From the NCBI GenBank assembly GCA_006227965.1, contig SBFL01000320.1, positions 1 to 20,431 of the forward strand: DNA of 20,431 nucleotides, given 5' to 3'. The notes under the pieces are model-generated. The model was not told the origin of the DNA and did no database searches. It saw only the letters and a list, made by a program, of their open reading frames with translations. Positions 1-7,937 of the stretch are shown here, one piece after another (position 1 is the first letter of the stretch; each line of letters opens with the position of its first letter). The translations under genes and the position numbers were made by a program. This DNA is from Bacteroidota bacterium. GTDB taxonomy: Bacteria > Bacteroidota > Bacteroidia > Flavobacteriales > Flavobacteriaceae.

Positions 1-1032
1 CCCAACTACGGAAAGCCCATAGAGGAGAGATGAAAACTCGAGCGGCAGTCCTTCGTAAACGTAAACGGTATTGAAAAGCCAGCCATGAAGGCTTTGCCCT
101 TCCCCAATCTGTGTCAGATAGAATACCTTGGAGATAAAGCTGGAGAGGAAGTAAACGGTAATTGCATTGGCCCCGGCGTATTTGAAAATGCTGCCAAAAC
201 GAATTCCCTTCACATCGGTTAAATAGTAAATCAACGCAAGCACCAGGTTAGCCCATCCGGCCGTGACCAGTACAAAGCTGCTGGACCACAGCGCCTTGTT
301 GATGGGGAAGGCCAGGTCCCAGATATGGCCGAGGGCAATCAGGGCTACTCCCATAAGGACCATCTTGCGGACCTTTTGCCCCTGATCGGAGACCAGTAGC
401 AAGCCAGTGAAAATTCCCAGAAGGGAAGTAACGATGGATGGAAATGTGCTTAGCAAGCCCTCCGGATCATAATCCTCCTGGTACATATGCGTGCCGAATA
501 CCTGAAGGTCGATGTAATTTGCCCAGTTGTTCGGGGCCCGCTCAAAAGTGGGTGCCTGCCCATTAAGGGGAATAAAGCCCATCCAGACCCAGTACCCCAG
601 CAGGATAACTACTGTGATACCCAGGAGGGTCTTCCAGTTGACATTTAAAAACAGGATGGCAGCCGCAAAAAACACGACCCCGATGCGCTGCAATACCCCA
701 GGGAAACGAATATCCCCAAGGGGTTCAATAAACGGGAAGGTCAGGGTGAAGGCCCCCAGGAAAAGACCCAGGCCAATCAACTTAAGGCTTCGGATGCTGA
801 TCTTGCGATAGACGGCGAGGCCGGATTGCTTGCTTCGGTAGGCAAAGACTATGGAGGTCCCCACTATAAAAAGGAAAAATGGAAATACCAGATCCGTGGG
901 GGTGTATCCGTGCCACTTTGCATGCAGCAGCGGCGGATAGACTGCTGACCAGATCCCCGGAGTATTCACCAGGATCATCAGGGCTATGGTAAGCCCCCTG
1001 AAAATATCAACGGAAATTACGCGCTGTTTCAT
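1..1032 (-). CDS. DUF5009/heparan-alpha-glucosaminide N-acetyltransferase-like membrane protein (3' end outside window)
   Basis: Reading the minus strand from the ATG at 1032 gives 344 residues with no stop before the window edge, so the C-terminus is missing. The N-terminus (MKQRVISVDIFRGLTIALMI) is typical of the family of multi-pass acyltransferases related to human HGSNAT (DUF1624/DUF5009, NagX-like). Other family marks are WHGYTPTDLVFPFFLFIVG near residues 50-68, RFPGVLQRIG near 107-116, a NYID segment, and DPEGLLSTFPSI near 193-204. Alternating hydrophobic segments indicate an inner-membrane protein with many helices. The start overlaps the stop of the upstream symporter as ATGA, so the two are probably translationally coupled. 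In Bacteroidota such proteins often sit with amino-sugar or sugar uptake genes; the acyl acceptor cannot be read from the sequence. The family call is secure, the substrate is not. Confidence 0.85.
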   Translation of the reverse strand, partial: MKQRVISVDIFRGLTIALMILVNTPGIWSAVYPPLLHAKWHGYTPTDLVFPFFLFIVGTSIVFAYRSKQSGLAVYRKISIRSLKLIGLGLFLGAFTLTFPFIEPLGDIRFPGVLQRIGVVFFAAAILFLNVNWKTLLGITVVILLGYWVWMGFIPLNGQAPTFERAPNNWANYIDLQVFGTHMYQEDYDPEGLLSTFPSIVTSLLGIFTGLLLVSDQGQKVRKMVLMGVALIALGHIWDLAFPINKALWSSSFVLVTAGWANLVLALIYYLTDVKGIRFGSIFKYAGANAITVYFLSSFISKVFYLTQIGEGQSLHGWLFNTVYVYEGLPLEFSSLLYGLSVVG

Positions 1033-2858
1033 AGTATGTCACCTTTGATTTGATTCCATATTTTGCTGAGATACCATCCCGAGAGCACCACCACTACCGT
1101 GAGGACTGAAGCAAGGCTGTAATTGCCATAAATCCAGTTGCCGGTGGCGAACATGGTACAGTAAACGAGCAGGCAGCCCAGCAACATGGCGAGAATGCCC
1201 GATGGCACAGTCCATTTCTTTCCCTCTTCCACAGGCTCCCCATCGGTCCGGGCCTGTTGCACAACCCCTCTCCATCCGGGACCACCCGGCTGGATCCTCC
1301 TGTAGAACTGCCTCAACGTTTCCGGCCGCTCGGAAGGGGTCATGAACGTGACAGCCACCCAGATCACCGAGGTAACAAGTACTACCAGAGGGAATCTGGA
1401 CCAGGCGGGAAGGAGCGGCTCCAAAACAATCCCCGAACTGTCCTCCCCACCAAAGAGGAGCACCCCCAGGTCGGTAAAGTTCAGCAGGATCGAAATGACC
1501 CCGGAAGAAAACATGGCCGAGATCTCACTCCACGCATTGATGCGCCACCAGAACCAGCGAAGTATAAAAATAAGGCCCGTACCCGCACCGAACATCAGGA
1601 TAATATCAAAGAGCTGAAGGGCATTGGTCAGGTACAGCGCCAGGATGGCACTGCACACCATCAGGACCACCGTGGTGATCCTCCCCACATTGACCAGCTC
1701 CCGTTCTGAGGCCCCCGGGTTGATCTGTTGCTTATAGAAATCATTTACCACATAAGACGACCCCCAGTTCAGGTGGGTGGAAATGGTCGACATGTAAGCC
1801 GCTCCCAGGGATGCCAGGACGATTCCCATTAACCCCGGAGGTAATTTTGTCAGCATGGCTGAATACGCCAGGTCGTTGCCGAGCTTGCTTTCTTCCACGT
1901 TAGGGAAGGCCTCATGAATACTGGCCACGTCCGGGAAAACCACCATGGAAGCGAGTGCCACCAGAATCCAGGGCCACGGGCGCAGGGCATAGTGCATAAT
2001 ATTGAAGAAGAAGGTCGCTCCGATCGCGTGATTCTCATTTTTAGCGGCAAGCATCCGCTGGGCGATATAACCCCCTCCTCCCGGCTCGGCGCCAGGGTAC
2101 CAGGCACTCCACCACTGGACCGCCAAAGGGATTATAAGGATGCCAACCAGTGCTTCGGTATCGGAGAAATCAGGCAACAGGGATAGCTTCCCGCGCACAT
2201 TTTCATGAGTCAAAAGGGAGGAAACCCCGCCCACTTCCGGCAGGTTGACCAGGTAAATTGCGGCCCCTACCGCACCTGCAATTGCGACGAAAAAAAGGAG
2301 GAAATCCGTATAGACCACCCCCCTAAAGCCCCCTGCAGCACTGAAAATGACCGTGATCACCCCCCCGATCAGCACAGTTTCCACAGGGGTAAGCCCCAGC
2401 ATTACCTGCCCGATCTTGATCGCTGCCAGGGTCACCGCGGACATCGCCATGATATTGAACAGGATCCCCAGGTAAACCGCACGGAACCCCCTTAGGAAAT
2501 GGGCTGGTTTCCCTCCGTAGCGGAGGTCGTAGAACTCCATGTCCGTGTTTACCCCGGACCGCCTCCAGAGCTTTGCATACACAAAAACCGTCAGTAAGCC
2601 CGTTAGCAGGAAGGCCCACCAGACCCAGTTCCCGGAAACTCCGTTGGAGCGGACGATGTCGGTGACCAGGTTTGGGGTATCCGTCGAAAAGGTGGTTGCC
2701 ACCATGGAAAAACCAAGCAGCCACCAGGGCATGGTCCTCCCGGAAAGGAAATACTCCGAGGTGTTTTTGCCTGACTTGCGCGAGACAGCAATCCCAATAA
2801 ACAAAACAAGTGTGAAAAACCCTGCTATCAAGGCATAATCAAGCGTGGTCAGTTGCAT
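1029..2858 (-). CDS. Sodium:solute symporter family (SSS) transporter
   Basis: A 609-residue polytopic protein that begins MQLTTLDYALIAGFFTLVLF, a usual first helix of SSS-family secondary transporters. Family marks are SEYFLSGRTMPWWLLGFSMV (residues about 34-53), the segment ATTFSTDTPNLVTDIVR where sodium-site residues of TM1 lie, a GG-rich GGFRGVVYTDF stretch, and YMSTISTHLNWGSSYVVNDF, the TM8-like motif with Ser/Thr residues near the second sodium site. About 13-14 hydrophobic helices are visible, ending with a short basic tail. It should import an organic solute with Na+ across the inner membrane. The stop (1029-1031) overlaps the acyltransferase start by ATGA, which suggests uptake followed by acylation of the same sugar-like compound, but this is inference. 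It is divergent from the TauE gene across a 69-bp gap. Confidence 0.88.
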   Translation of the reverse strand: MQLTTLDYALIAGFFTLVLFIGIAVSRKSGKNTSEYFLSGRTMPWWLLGFSMVATTFSTDTPNLVTDIVRSNGVSGNWVWWAFLLTGLLTVFVYAKLWRRSGVNTDMEFYDLRYGGKPAHFLRGFRAVYLGILFNIMAMSAVTLAAIKIGQVMLGLTPVETVLIGGVITVIFSAAGGFRGVVYTDFLLFFVAIAGAVGAAIYLVNLPEVGGVSSLLTHENVRGKLSLLPDFSDTEALVGILIIPLAVQWWSAWYPGAEPGGGGYIAQRMLAAKNENHAIGATFFFNIMHYALRPWPWILVALASMVVFPDVASIHEAFPNVEESKLGNDLAYSAMLTKLPPGLMGIVLASLGAAYMSTISTHLNWGSSYVVNDFYKQQINPGASERELVNVGRITTVVLMVCSAILALYLTNALQLFDIILMFGAGTGLIFILRWFWWRINAWSEISAMFSSGVISILLNFTDLGVLLFGGEDSSGIVLEPLLPAWSRFPLVVLVTSVIWVAVTFMTPSERPETLRQFYRRIQPGGPGWRGVVQQARTDGEPVEEGKKWTVPSGILAMLLGCLLVYCTMFATGNWIYGNYSLASVLTVVVVLSGWYLSKIWNQIKGDIL

Positions 2859-2879
2859 AGTCCTGCGTCGGTTAGCGCC

Positions 2880-2887
2880 TAAAGATA
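2880..2887 (-). promoter_or_regulatory. Possible -7 element for the symporter gene
   Basis: On the minus strand this reads TATCTTTA, one base from the Bacteroidota -7 consensus TAnnTTTG and of the same form as the elements before sqr and the sulfite dehydrogenase gene. It lies 21 bp upstream of the symporter start. No clear -33 TTG and no TGTAAC operator is present, so this promoter appears independent of the sulfur regulon. Confidence 0.4.
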
Positions 2888-2900
2888 TATTATTTTGAGA

Positions 2901-2908
2901 TACCTTTG
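2901..2908 (+). promoter_or_regulatory. Possible -7 element for the TauE gene
   Basis: The plus strand reads TACCTTTG, an exact match to TAnnTTTG, 19 bp before the TauE start codon. No TGTAAC-N4-GTTACA site is found upstream, so TauE is the one sulfur-related gene facing this gap that seems to be outside the putative Crp/Fnr regulon. Confidence 0.45.
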
Positions 2909-2927
2909 AAACCGTACCGATGCGCGC

Positions 2928-3686
2928 ATGATCTCTCCTTCCCCTATCTCCGACCTTTCCCTGACCTCCTATTTTCTGGCCCTGACAGCGGCCGTGATCC
3001 TAGGGATTTCAAAATCCGGGCTCAAGGGGATAGGAGTGTTTACCGTAACGGTTATGGCGCTGGCCTTCGGAGCCAGACAATCCACAGGGCAGCTGATCCC
3101 CCTGCTCATGTGCGGTGACCTGTTCGCAGTTTCCTATTACAGCCGTCATGCCCGCCGGGATTATCTCAGACGATTCCTTCCCTGGATGCTCCTGGGGATC
3201 CTCTTTGGGGCCTGGGTTGGGAAAGACCTCCCGGAACAGGTGTTCAAATGGGCCATGGCCGGTATTATTCTGGGAAGTGTGCTGCTGATGTACTGGTGGG
3301 ATCTTCGCAAGTCCAAACACGTCCCCACCCATCCGGCCTTTGCCGGATCCATGGGGATCCTTGCCGGAGTCACAACAATGATTGGAAACCTGGCAGGGCC
3401 CTTCACAAACCTTTACTTCCTCGCCATGCGGCTGCCCAAGAACCAGTTCATCGGGACCGCTGCCTGGCTCTTTTTGATTACCAACTGGGTAAAGCTGCCC
3501 CTCCACATCTTCCTGTGGAAGACCATAGACAGGGAGGTACTCCTCACAGACCTGTGGCTGCTTCCCGGGCTTGTGCTGGGTCTTCTGCTGGGTGTTCGCC
3601 TTGTCAGGCGAATACGGGAAGGGTTCTACCGAAAACTGATTCTCCTGCTTACAGCTGTTGGGGCGATCCTGCTGCTGCTCCGATAA
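2928..3686 (+). CDS. TauE/SafE (TSUP) family sulfite/sulfonate exporter
   Basis: A 252-residue membrane protein with the layout of the 4-toluene sulfonate uptake permease superfamily. The first helix contains AAVILGISKSGLKGIGVFTV (about residues 21-40), the conserved G-x-S-K-S-G-x-K-G motif of TauE/SafE proteins. The second repeat carries GILAGVTTMIGNLAGPFTNLYFLA (about 144-167), the matching G-x(4)-G-N-x-A-G-P motif. About eight hydrophobic segments are visible. Family members export sulfite, sulfoacetate or related sulfur anions from the cytoplasm. Here it lies between a symporter and a block of sulfide-oxidation genes, so export of sulfite made by the dioxygenases to the periplasmic sulfite dehydrogenase is a reasonable inference. 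Its stop is 4 bp from the end of the convergent YeeE half gene. No further upstream in-frame ATG is supported; the start follows a good -7 element by a short leader. Confidence 0.87.
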   Translation: MISPSPISDLSLTSYFLALTAAVILGISKSGLKGIGVFTVTVMALAFGARQSTGQLIPLLMCGDLFAVSYYSRHARRDYLRRFLPWMLLGILFGAWVGKDLPEQVFKWAMAGIILGSVLLMYWWDLRKSKHVPTHPAFAGSMGILAGVTTMIGNLAGPFTNLYFLAMRLPKNQFIGTAAWLFLITNWVKLPLHIFLWKTIDREVLLTDLWLLPGLVLGLLLGVRLVRRIREGFYRKLILLLTAVGAILLLLR

Positions 3687-3690
3687 GGCG

Positions 3691-4104
3691 TCAGTGCGGC
3701 AGCCTATCCTTAATCAATCCGTAAATCCACGTTCCGGCCACGGCCCCCAGGATTACGATCAATACGGGCAGGTATCCGGCACCTGTCAGCGTAAACATGG
3801 GGCCCGGACAGGCACCCGAAAGGCCCCATCCAAGGCCGAAAATAAAGCCGCCAATTATGTAGCGTGCTAAACTTTTATCCTTGGGGGTAAATTCGATGGG
3901 GTCCCCGTAAAAGGATTTGATCCTGAATCGCTTGATGGTAGCTACAATGATTACGCCGAATATTACGGCAGTGCCAATGATCCCGTACATGTGAAAGGCG
4001 TCAAACTTGAACATCTCATAAATCCGGAACCAGCTCGATGCCTCGGATTTAAACATGGTAATCCCGAAAAAGATTCCTATCAGTAAATAGCTTAAGCTTC
4101 GCAT
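3691..4104 (-). CDS. DUF6691 / YeeE-YedE C-terminal half, sulfur transporter subunit
   Basis: A 137-residue membrane protein with about four hydrophobic helices. The start at 4104 ([20 protein letters not shown]) is chosen because it gives the family-typical N-terminus and overlaps the stop of the preceding gene as TAATG; reading further upstream only adds sequence that belongs to the neighbour in another frame. The motif GLGWGLSGACPGPMFTLTGA (about 91-110) holds Cys99 and matches the G-x-C-P-G motif of YeeE/YedE thiosulfate transporters. Paired half-size proteins of this kind (called PmpA/PmpB in some sulfide-detoxifying bacteria) are thought to assemble into one transporter for thiosulfate or other sulfane sulfur. 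The direction and exact substrate cannot be told here. It is the last gene of its operon and converges with TauE. Confidence 0.85.
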   Translation of the reverse strand: MRSLSYLLIGIFFGITMFKSEASSWFRIYEMFKFDAFHMYGIIGTAVIFGVIIVATIKRFRIKSFYGDPIEFTPKDKSLARYIIGGFIFGLGWGLSGACPGPMFTLTGAGYLPVLIVILGAVAGTWIYGLIKDRLPH

Positions 4105-4664
4105 TATCCGAAAATTATTGGGTAAAACAAATAGATCATTACCAGGCCGCCCGCAAAGAAGCCGATGACCGCTAACAGGGAGGGCCACTGCAGGTTACTA
4201 AGGCCCGAGATGGCATGCCCGGAAGTACATCCGCCTGCATACCTGGCACCAAACCCCACCAACAAACCTCCCAGTGCCAGAAGCACTATGGCTTTCGGGT
4301 CTGTCCAGGCCCCGCTTCCGTAAAGCTCATCCGGAAGGTACTCGGCCCCTGCACTCTCAAAGCCCAGGGTCTTCAATTCCGCCACAGTATCCGGATTGAT
4401 GTCCACGGCCCGGTCCGGCGTCATGTAGTTCGCAGCTATAAATCCTCCGATGACCGCCCCCAGGACCACAATGAGGTTCCATCGCTGTTCTTTCCAGTCA
4501 AAACGGAAGAATTCAGAGCTGTTGCCGGCCCCGCAGATCGTACAGAGGGTGCGGAGGTTGGAAGACATCCCAAAATTCTTGCCAACCAGCAACAGCAAAA
4601 GCATTGACACTGCTATTGCAGCCCCGGAAACATACCAGGGCCAGGTTTGTGTTATCCAATCCAT
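4104..4664 (-). CDS. YeeE/YedE family N-terminal half, sulfur transporter subunit
   Basis: A 186-residue membrane protein with about five helices. Two cysteine-bearing motifs fit the YeeE/YedE family: [11 protein letters not shown] with Cys41 and Cys44, and [20 protein letters not shown] with Cys146 (about 140-159). In solved YeeE-type thiosulfate transporters, conserved cysteines lining the pore relay the substrate; the two genes here together supply equivalent positions. An unusual polar loop (about residues 82-125) separates the two motif regions. The gene has its own promoter with a perfect-arm TGTAAC/GTTACA operator 60 bp before the start, although sqr lies just upstream in the same direction. 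Stop and next start overlap as TAATG, so both halves are likely made in equal amounts. Confidence 0.87.
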   Translation of the reverse strand: MDWITQTWPWYVSGAAIAVSMLLLLLVGKNFGMSSNLRTLCTICGAGNSSEFFRFDWKEQRWNLIVVLGAVIGGFIAANYMTPDRAVDINPDTVAELKTLGFESAGAEYLPDELYGSGAWTDPKAIVLLALGGLLVGFGARYAGGCTSGHAISGLSNLQWPSLLAVIGFFAGGLVMIYLFYPIIFG

Positions 4665-4695
4665 AATTTTGATTTAATTCAGGTGAAACTATTGA

Positions 4696-4740
4696 CAAAA
4701 CAAGCAAATTCAAAGGTTTAACTGTGTAACCTGGGTTACA
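4696..4740 (-). promoter_or_regulatory. Crp/Fnr-type operator and -7 element of the yeeE pair
   Basis: On the minus strand the operator at 4725-4740 reads TGTAACCCAGGTTACA, with both arms exact. Exactly 21 nt later comes TTGTTTTG (4696-4703), which keeps the TTTG part of TAnnTTTG but has T in place of A at the second base. The site starts 9 bp after the sqr stop codon. Confidence 0.8.
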
Positions 4741-4749
4741 AAGCCCCCC

Positions 4750-5997
4750 TTAAACATCCTTTCCCTTGAGCATCTTATTCCAGTACAAATACGGAAGGCC
4801 GTATTTCTTCAGCATCCAGAGCCTCCAGTGTTCCTTGGAGGAATCCCCGATAAGCATCATCTTAAGCTTGGGGTCCGGAATGAAGTTGTTGTCGTAATCG
4901 AACTCAGCCAATACCATTTTGCCGTAATCCGTGACGATCGGACAGGAAGAATACCCGTTATACGTTTTGCTCCCCAGCCCATCCCCTGACTTCATGGCAA
5001 GGATGTTCTGTATCACAACCGGTACCTGCTTGCGGATGGCAGCGCCGGTTTTGGCCGCCGGAATTCCAGCTACATCTCCCAGCCCGAAAACATTCGGATA
5101 GCGGTTGTGCTGGAGGGTATACTTGTCGATATCCAGCCACTTGGCCTCATTTGCCAGGGGAGAATCCTGAATAACCCTGGGCGCCGAGGAAGGGGGTGCC
5201 GTATGCATCATATCGAAATGGATCCCGGTAAGGTTTCCATCCTTTTCAGTCCTGACATCCTTATGGTTGTATTCGTCCTCGTGATCCATAAAGGAGTACC
5301 AGGCTATTTGATTCGGCCCGTCTACCTTTTCCAGCTTATATCCGAACCTCAGGTTGATGTCTTTTTTGTCGACGACCTCCAAAAGGGTTTTTTTGATCTC
5401 GGGTATCCCGAAAATAGTCGTGCCGGGAGTGGCAAAGACTACGGTAGTCTTATCCCGAACCCCGGCTTTGCGGAAATGGCTTTCCGACAGATACATGATT
5501 TTCTGAGGAGCCCCGCCACATTTTATGGGCGTGGGAGGCAGCGTGAAAAGAGCCGTACCTCCCTTAAAGTTCCTTAATACATTCCAGGTGTGTTCGGGGT
5601 CCGTGTAATTACTGCAAACCACACCTTTGTCCATGGCTTCCCCCAGTCCTGGTACCAGGCTCCAGTCATAGACCAGGCCAGGGGCCACTATGAGGTAATC
5701 ATAGGTGATATCACCGCTGGAGGCTGTCTGAACCGTGTTCTGTGCAGGCTTGAACCCCGTTGCCTTGTCCTGAATCCAGGTGGCCCTCTTTGGGATTACA
5801 GAACTCATTGGGCGCCCCGTATTGCCGTAATCATACGTCCCGGCGCCTACCAGGGTCCAGGCCGCTTGATAATAATGAGTATCTGAAGGCTCTATGATAC
5901 CGACTTTCAGGCTTTTATTTTCTTTCAGGAGTTTGGCGGCAGTCATGATGCCTCCTGTCCCTCCACCGATAACCAGGATTTCATAATGTGATTCCAT
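4750..5997 (-). CDS. sqr: Sulfide:quinone oxidoreductase, type II-like (FAD)
   Basis: A 415-residue flavoprotein disulfide reductase homologue. Residues 6-20 (EILVIGGGTGGIMTA) form the FAD-binding GxGxxG turn, and NVFGLGDVAGIP (302-313) is the second FAD motif. Two redox cysteines sit in contexts shared with mitochondrial SQOR: PPTPIKCGGAPQKIMYLSE (Cys160) and YSSCPIVTDYGKMVLAEFDYD (Cys352). This places it with the type II enzymes that oxidise H2S to a persulfide and reduce membrane quinone. The C-terminal stretch WRLWMLKKYGLPYLYWNKML looks amphipathic and aromatic, as expected for monotopic membrane docking. Cys128 (GVVCSNY) is an additional cysteine near where type I enzymes have a third redox cysteine. 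The product would feed the dioxygenase-rhodaneses encoded downstream. The gene stands alone behind its own operator and is divergent from the sulfite dehydrogenase operon. Confidence 0.92.
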   Translation of the reverse strand: MESHYEILVIGGGTGGIMTAAKLLKENKSLKVGIIEPSDTHYYQAAWTLVGAGTYDYGNTGRPMSSVIPKRATWIQDKATGFKPAQNTVQTASSGDITYDYLIVAPGLVYDWSLVPGLGEAMDKGVVCSNYTDPEHTWNVLRNFKGGTALFTLPPTPIKCGGAPQKIMYLSESHFRKAGVRDKTTVVFATPGTTIFGIPEIKKTLLEVVDKKDINLRFGYKLEKVDGPNQIAWYSFMDHEDEYNHKDVRTEKDGNLTGIHFDMMHTAPPSSAPRVIQDSPLANEAKWLDIDKYTLQHNRYPNVFGLGDVAGIPAAKTGAAIRKQVPVVIQNILAMKSGDGLGSKTYNGYSSCPIVTDYGKMVLAEFDYDNNFIPDPKLKMMLIGDSSKEHWRLWMLKKYGLPYLYWNKMLKGKDV

Positions 5998-6023
5998 AAG
6001 TACAGGTTGTTTTTAACAGGAAA

Positions 6024-6068
6024 TAAAGGTACTGCATTCCCCTGCTTATGATTGTAACCTAGGTTACA
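6024..6068 (-). promoter_or_regulatory. Crp/Fnr-type operator and -7 element of sqr
   Basis: The operator at 6053-6068 is the perfect palindrome TGTAACCTAGGTTACA, and symmetry extends three bases on each side to 22 bp. On the minus strand TACCTTTA (6024-6031) follows after 21 nt, one base from TAnnTTTG. The start codon of sqr is 55 bp from the operator. Confidence 0.88.
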
Positions 6069-6168
6069 ATCATTGAGAATATCCCAGAAAAAAGGGGAAT
6101 TCTGATATTTTTCCCAACTGCGCCACCCAACCCCGGAAAAAGAGGTCGGAAAATCCGCGCCCGGGGTT

Positions 6169-6213
6169 TGTAACTTTTGTTACAGTGCAGTTTTTGAAAA
6201 TGCCTTATGTTTA
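6169..6213 (+). promoter_or_regulatory. Crp/Fnr-type operator and -7 element of the sulfite dehydrogenase operon
   Basis: The operator at 6169-6184 reads TGTAACTTTTGTTACA, both arms exact. TATGTTTA (6206-6213) follows after 21 nt, the same spacing as on the divergent sqr side. The start codon is 53 bp from the operator. The roughly 100 bp between this site and the sqr site (6069-6168) shows no other clear element. Confidence 0.87.
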
Positions 6214-6237
6214 TCGATCTTACATAAGTGTACTCAA

Positions 6238-7458
6238 ATGAACCGTCGGAAATTTGTACAGAATTCTGGGCTTACGGCCCTCAGCGCCCTCATTGGAGCA
6301 GAAATTGTCTTTGGCAACGCCATGCCAAAAGGGTATATCCCCCTTGGGCTGCAGGATCCGGACCCCTTTAAGATGTTTGACAAGGATCCGGAAATGTTGG
6401 TCCTTAATGACAAACCGTGGAATATCGAATCCCTGGCCCACCTGCTCGATGACCGGGTAACCCCGAACCGGGCCATGTTTATAAGGAATAACGGGAAGAT
6501 ACCTGAAAAGGTTGACCCCGCTGCCTGGACCCTCACCTTTGATGGCGAATCCGTTCAGAGTCAAAAAACCTACAGTCTTGCAGAACTTAAATCCCGATTT
6601 TCAAAGCACACCTATCAGCTGACCCTGGAATGCGGCGGGAATGGCCGCAGCGAGTTTGACCCCCCGGCCAAGGGGAACCAGTGGAGTGTCGGGGCTGTTT
6701 CTTCTGCAGAATGGACAGGGGTTCGGCTAAGGGACCTCCTGGATGATGTGGGCATCAAATCCAACGCTGTCTATATCGGATACCATGCAGCAGACACCCA
6801 CCTGAGCGGAGATCCGAACAAAGAACCCATCTCAAGGGGCTTCCCGATCGCCAAGGCCATGCAGGATGAAACCCTGCTGGCCTTCCAGATGAACGGAAAG
6901 GACATCCCCCTGGCCCACGGACATCCGCTGCGGCTGGTGGCCGGAGGGTGGCCTGCCTCTGTATCGGGCAAATGGCTGACCGGGATCAGCGTAAGGGATC
7001 AGGTACACGACGGGCCCAAAATGGTCGGCGATTCCTACCGGGTACCCTGCAACCCAGTGGCCCCCGGGACCAAGGTAGCAGATGAGGATATGTGCATTAT
7101 TGAATCCATGCCGGTCAAATCCCTGATTACCTACCCAAAAACAGGGGCTACCATTTCCCATGGAAAAAACATCTCCTTCCGGGGCCATGCCTGGGCAGGA
7201 GAACTTGAAGTTGACACCATGCAATATTCCATCGATTTTGGAAGCACCTGGAAAGAATGCAACCTGGAAGCCCCGGCCAACCGACTGGCCTGGCAGCATT
7301 TCTCAGGGGAAGCGACCTTCCCCAGGAAAGGGTATTACGAACTCTGGGCAAGGGCAATTGACAGCCTTGGAAATGCACAGCCCATGGTACTTCCCGGATG
7401 GAACCCGAAGGGCTACCTCAACAATGCCTGCCACCGAATTGCTGTAAAGGTTGTCTGA
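6238..7458 (+). CDS. Tat-exported molybdenum sulfite dehydrogenase (SorA/SoxC-type, sulfite oxidase family)
   Basis: A 406-residue protein that begins MNRRKFVQNSGLTALSALIG, a twin-arginine signal (RRKFVQ) followed by a weakly hydrophobic stretch, so the folded cofactor-loaded enzyme should go to the periplasm. The molybdopterin domain holds LTLECGGNGRSEFDPPAKGNQW (about 129-150), in which Cys132 is the molybdenum ligand; AVSSAEWTGVRLRDLL and HGHPLRLVAGGWPASVSGKWLTGI are further family motifs. The C-terminal part (about 300-406) matches the Mo-co dimerisation domain, ending near ARAIDSLGNAQPMVLPGWNPKGYLNNACHRI. It has no heme domain of its own; the next gene, overlapping by TGATG, supplies a cytochrome c, as in SorAB. 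Oxidation of sulfite to sulfate is the likely reaction. SoxC is close in sequence, but no other sox gene is present, which favours a SorA role. Confidence 0.88.
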   Translation: MNRRKFVQNSGLTALSALIGAEIVFGNAMPKGYIPLGLQDPDPFKMFDKDPEMLVLNDKPWNIESLAHLLDDRVTPNRAMFIRNNGKIPEKVDPAAWTLTFDGESVQSQKTYSLAELKSRFSKHTYQLTLECGGNGRSEFDPPAKGNQWSVGAVSSAEWTGVRLRDLLDDVGIKSNAVYIGYHAADTHLSGDPNKEPISRGFPIAKAMQDETLLAFQMNGKDIPLAHGHPLRLVAGGWPASVSGKWLTGISVRDQVHDGPKMVGDSYRVPCNPVAPGTKVADEDMCIIESMPVKSLITYPKTGATISHGKNISFRGHAWAGELEVDTMQYSIDFGSTWKECNLEAPANRLAWQHFSGEATFPRKGYYELWARAIDSLGNAQPMVLPGWNPKGYLNNACHRIAVKVV

Positions 7459-7937
7459 TGGATCCGACGGAAAAATTTGAACAGAGCGCAAGGGCAATCT
7501 CCAGGATGATGGGTATTATCTTTGCGATGTTTATGGTGGTAGGGGGCTTTTTGGTTTACATGATGATTGACCCTGCCTTTTCGGCTTTCCGTCCTGCTCC
7601 AGAGGTGGCTGTGGTGGTGGCGACCCCCCTGGAGGATGATTTTGACAAGATTGAAAACGGCGTGCACATAAGGACGGGCTTTATTGAAGGAGAAGGGCTG
7701 ATGACCGTTGTGAATAACTGTACCAATTGTCATTCAGCCAAACTGGTTACTCAGAACCGGATGAATGAAGATGGCTGGAGGGCCACCATTAAATGGATGC
7801 AGGAAACACAAAACCTGTGGGACCTCGGTAAAAATGAGGACATCATTGTAAAATACCTGGCAACCTATTATGCCCCTGAGAAAAAAGGCCGGCGCCAGAA
7901 TTTGGCTGATATCGATTGGTATGTACTGGAAAAGTAG
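7458..7937 (+). CDS. Membrane-anchored monoheme cytochrome c (SorB-like electron acceptor)
   Basis: A 159-residue protein starting at the ATG that overlaps the dehydrogenase stop (TGATG). Residues about 17-36 (MMGIIFAMFMVVGGFLVYMM) form one N-terminal membrane helix without an evident cleavage site, so the rest should be held at the periplasmic face. A single heme-binding motif CTNCH lies at 88-92, followed by SAKLVTQNRMNEDGWRATIKWMQ, a layout seen in cytochrome subunits of sulfite dehydrogenases and in SoxD-type heme domains. A methionine in the WMQETQ region could be the distal ligand; this is inference. Translational coupling with the molybdenum subunit supports a two-subunit enzyme. The last 17 bp overlap the rhodanese gene in another frame. 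Confidence 0.85.
   Translation: MDPTEKFEQSARAISRMMGIIFAMFMVVGGFLVYMMIDPAFSAFRPAPEVAVVVATPLEDDFDKIENGVHIRTGFIEGEGLMTVVNNCTNCHSAKLVTQNRMNEDGWRATIKWMQETQNLWDLGKNEDIIVKYLATYYAPEKKGRRQNLADIDWYVLEK

Noticed and set aside
7870..7920. Earlier start for the rhodanese gene
   Set aside because: It would add 17 residues in front of a complete lipoprotein signal and overlap the cytochrome gene much more.
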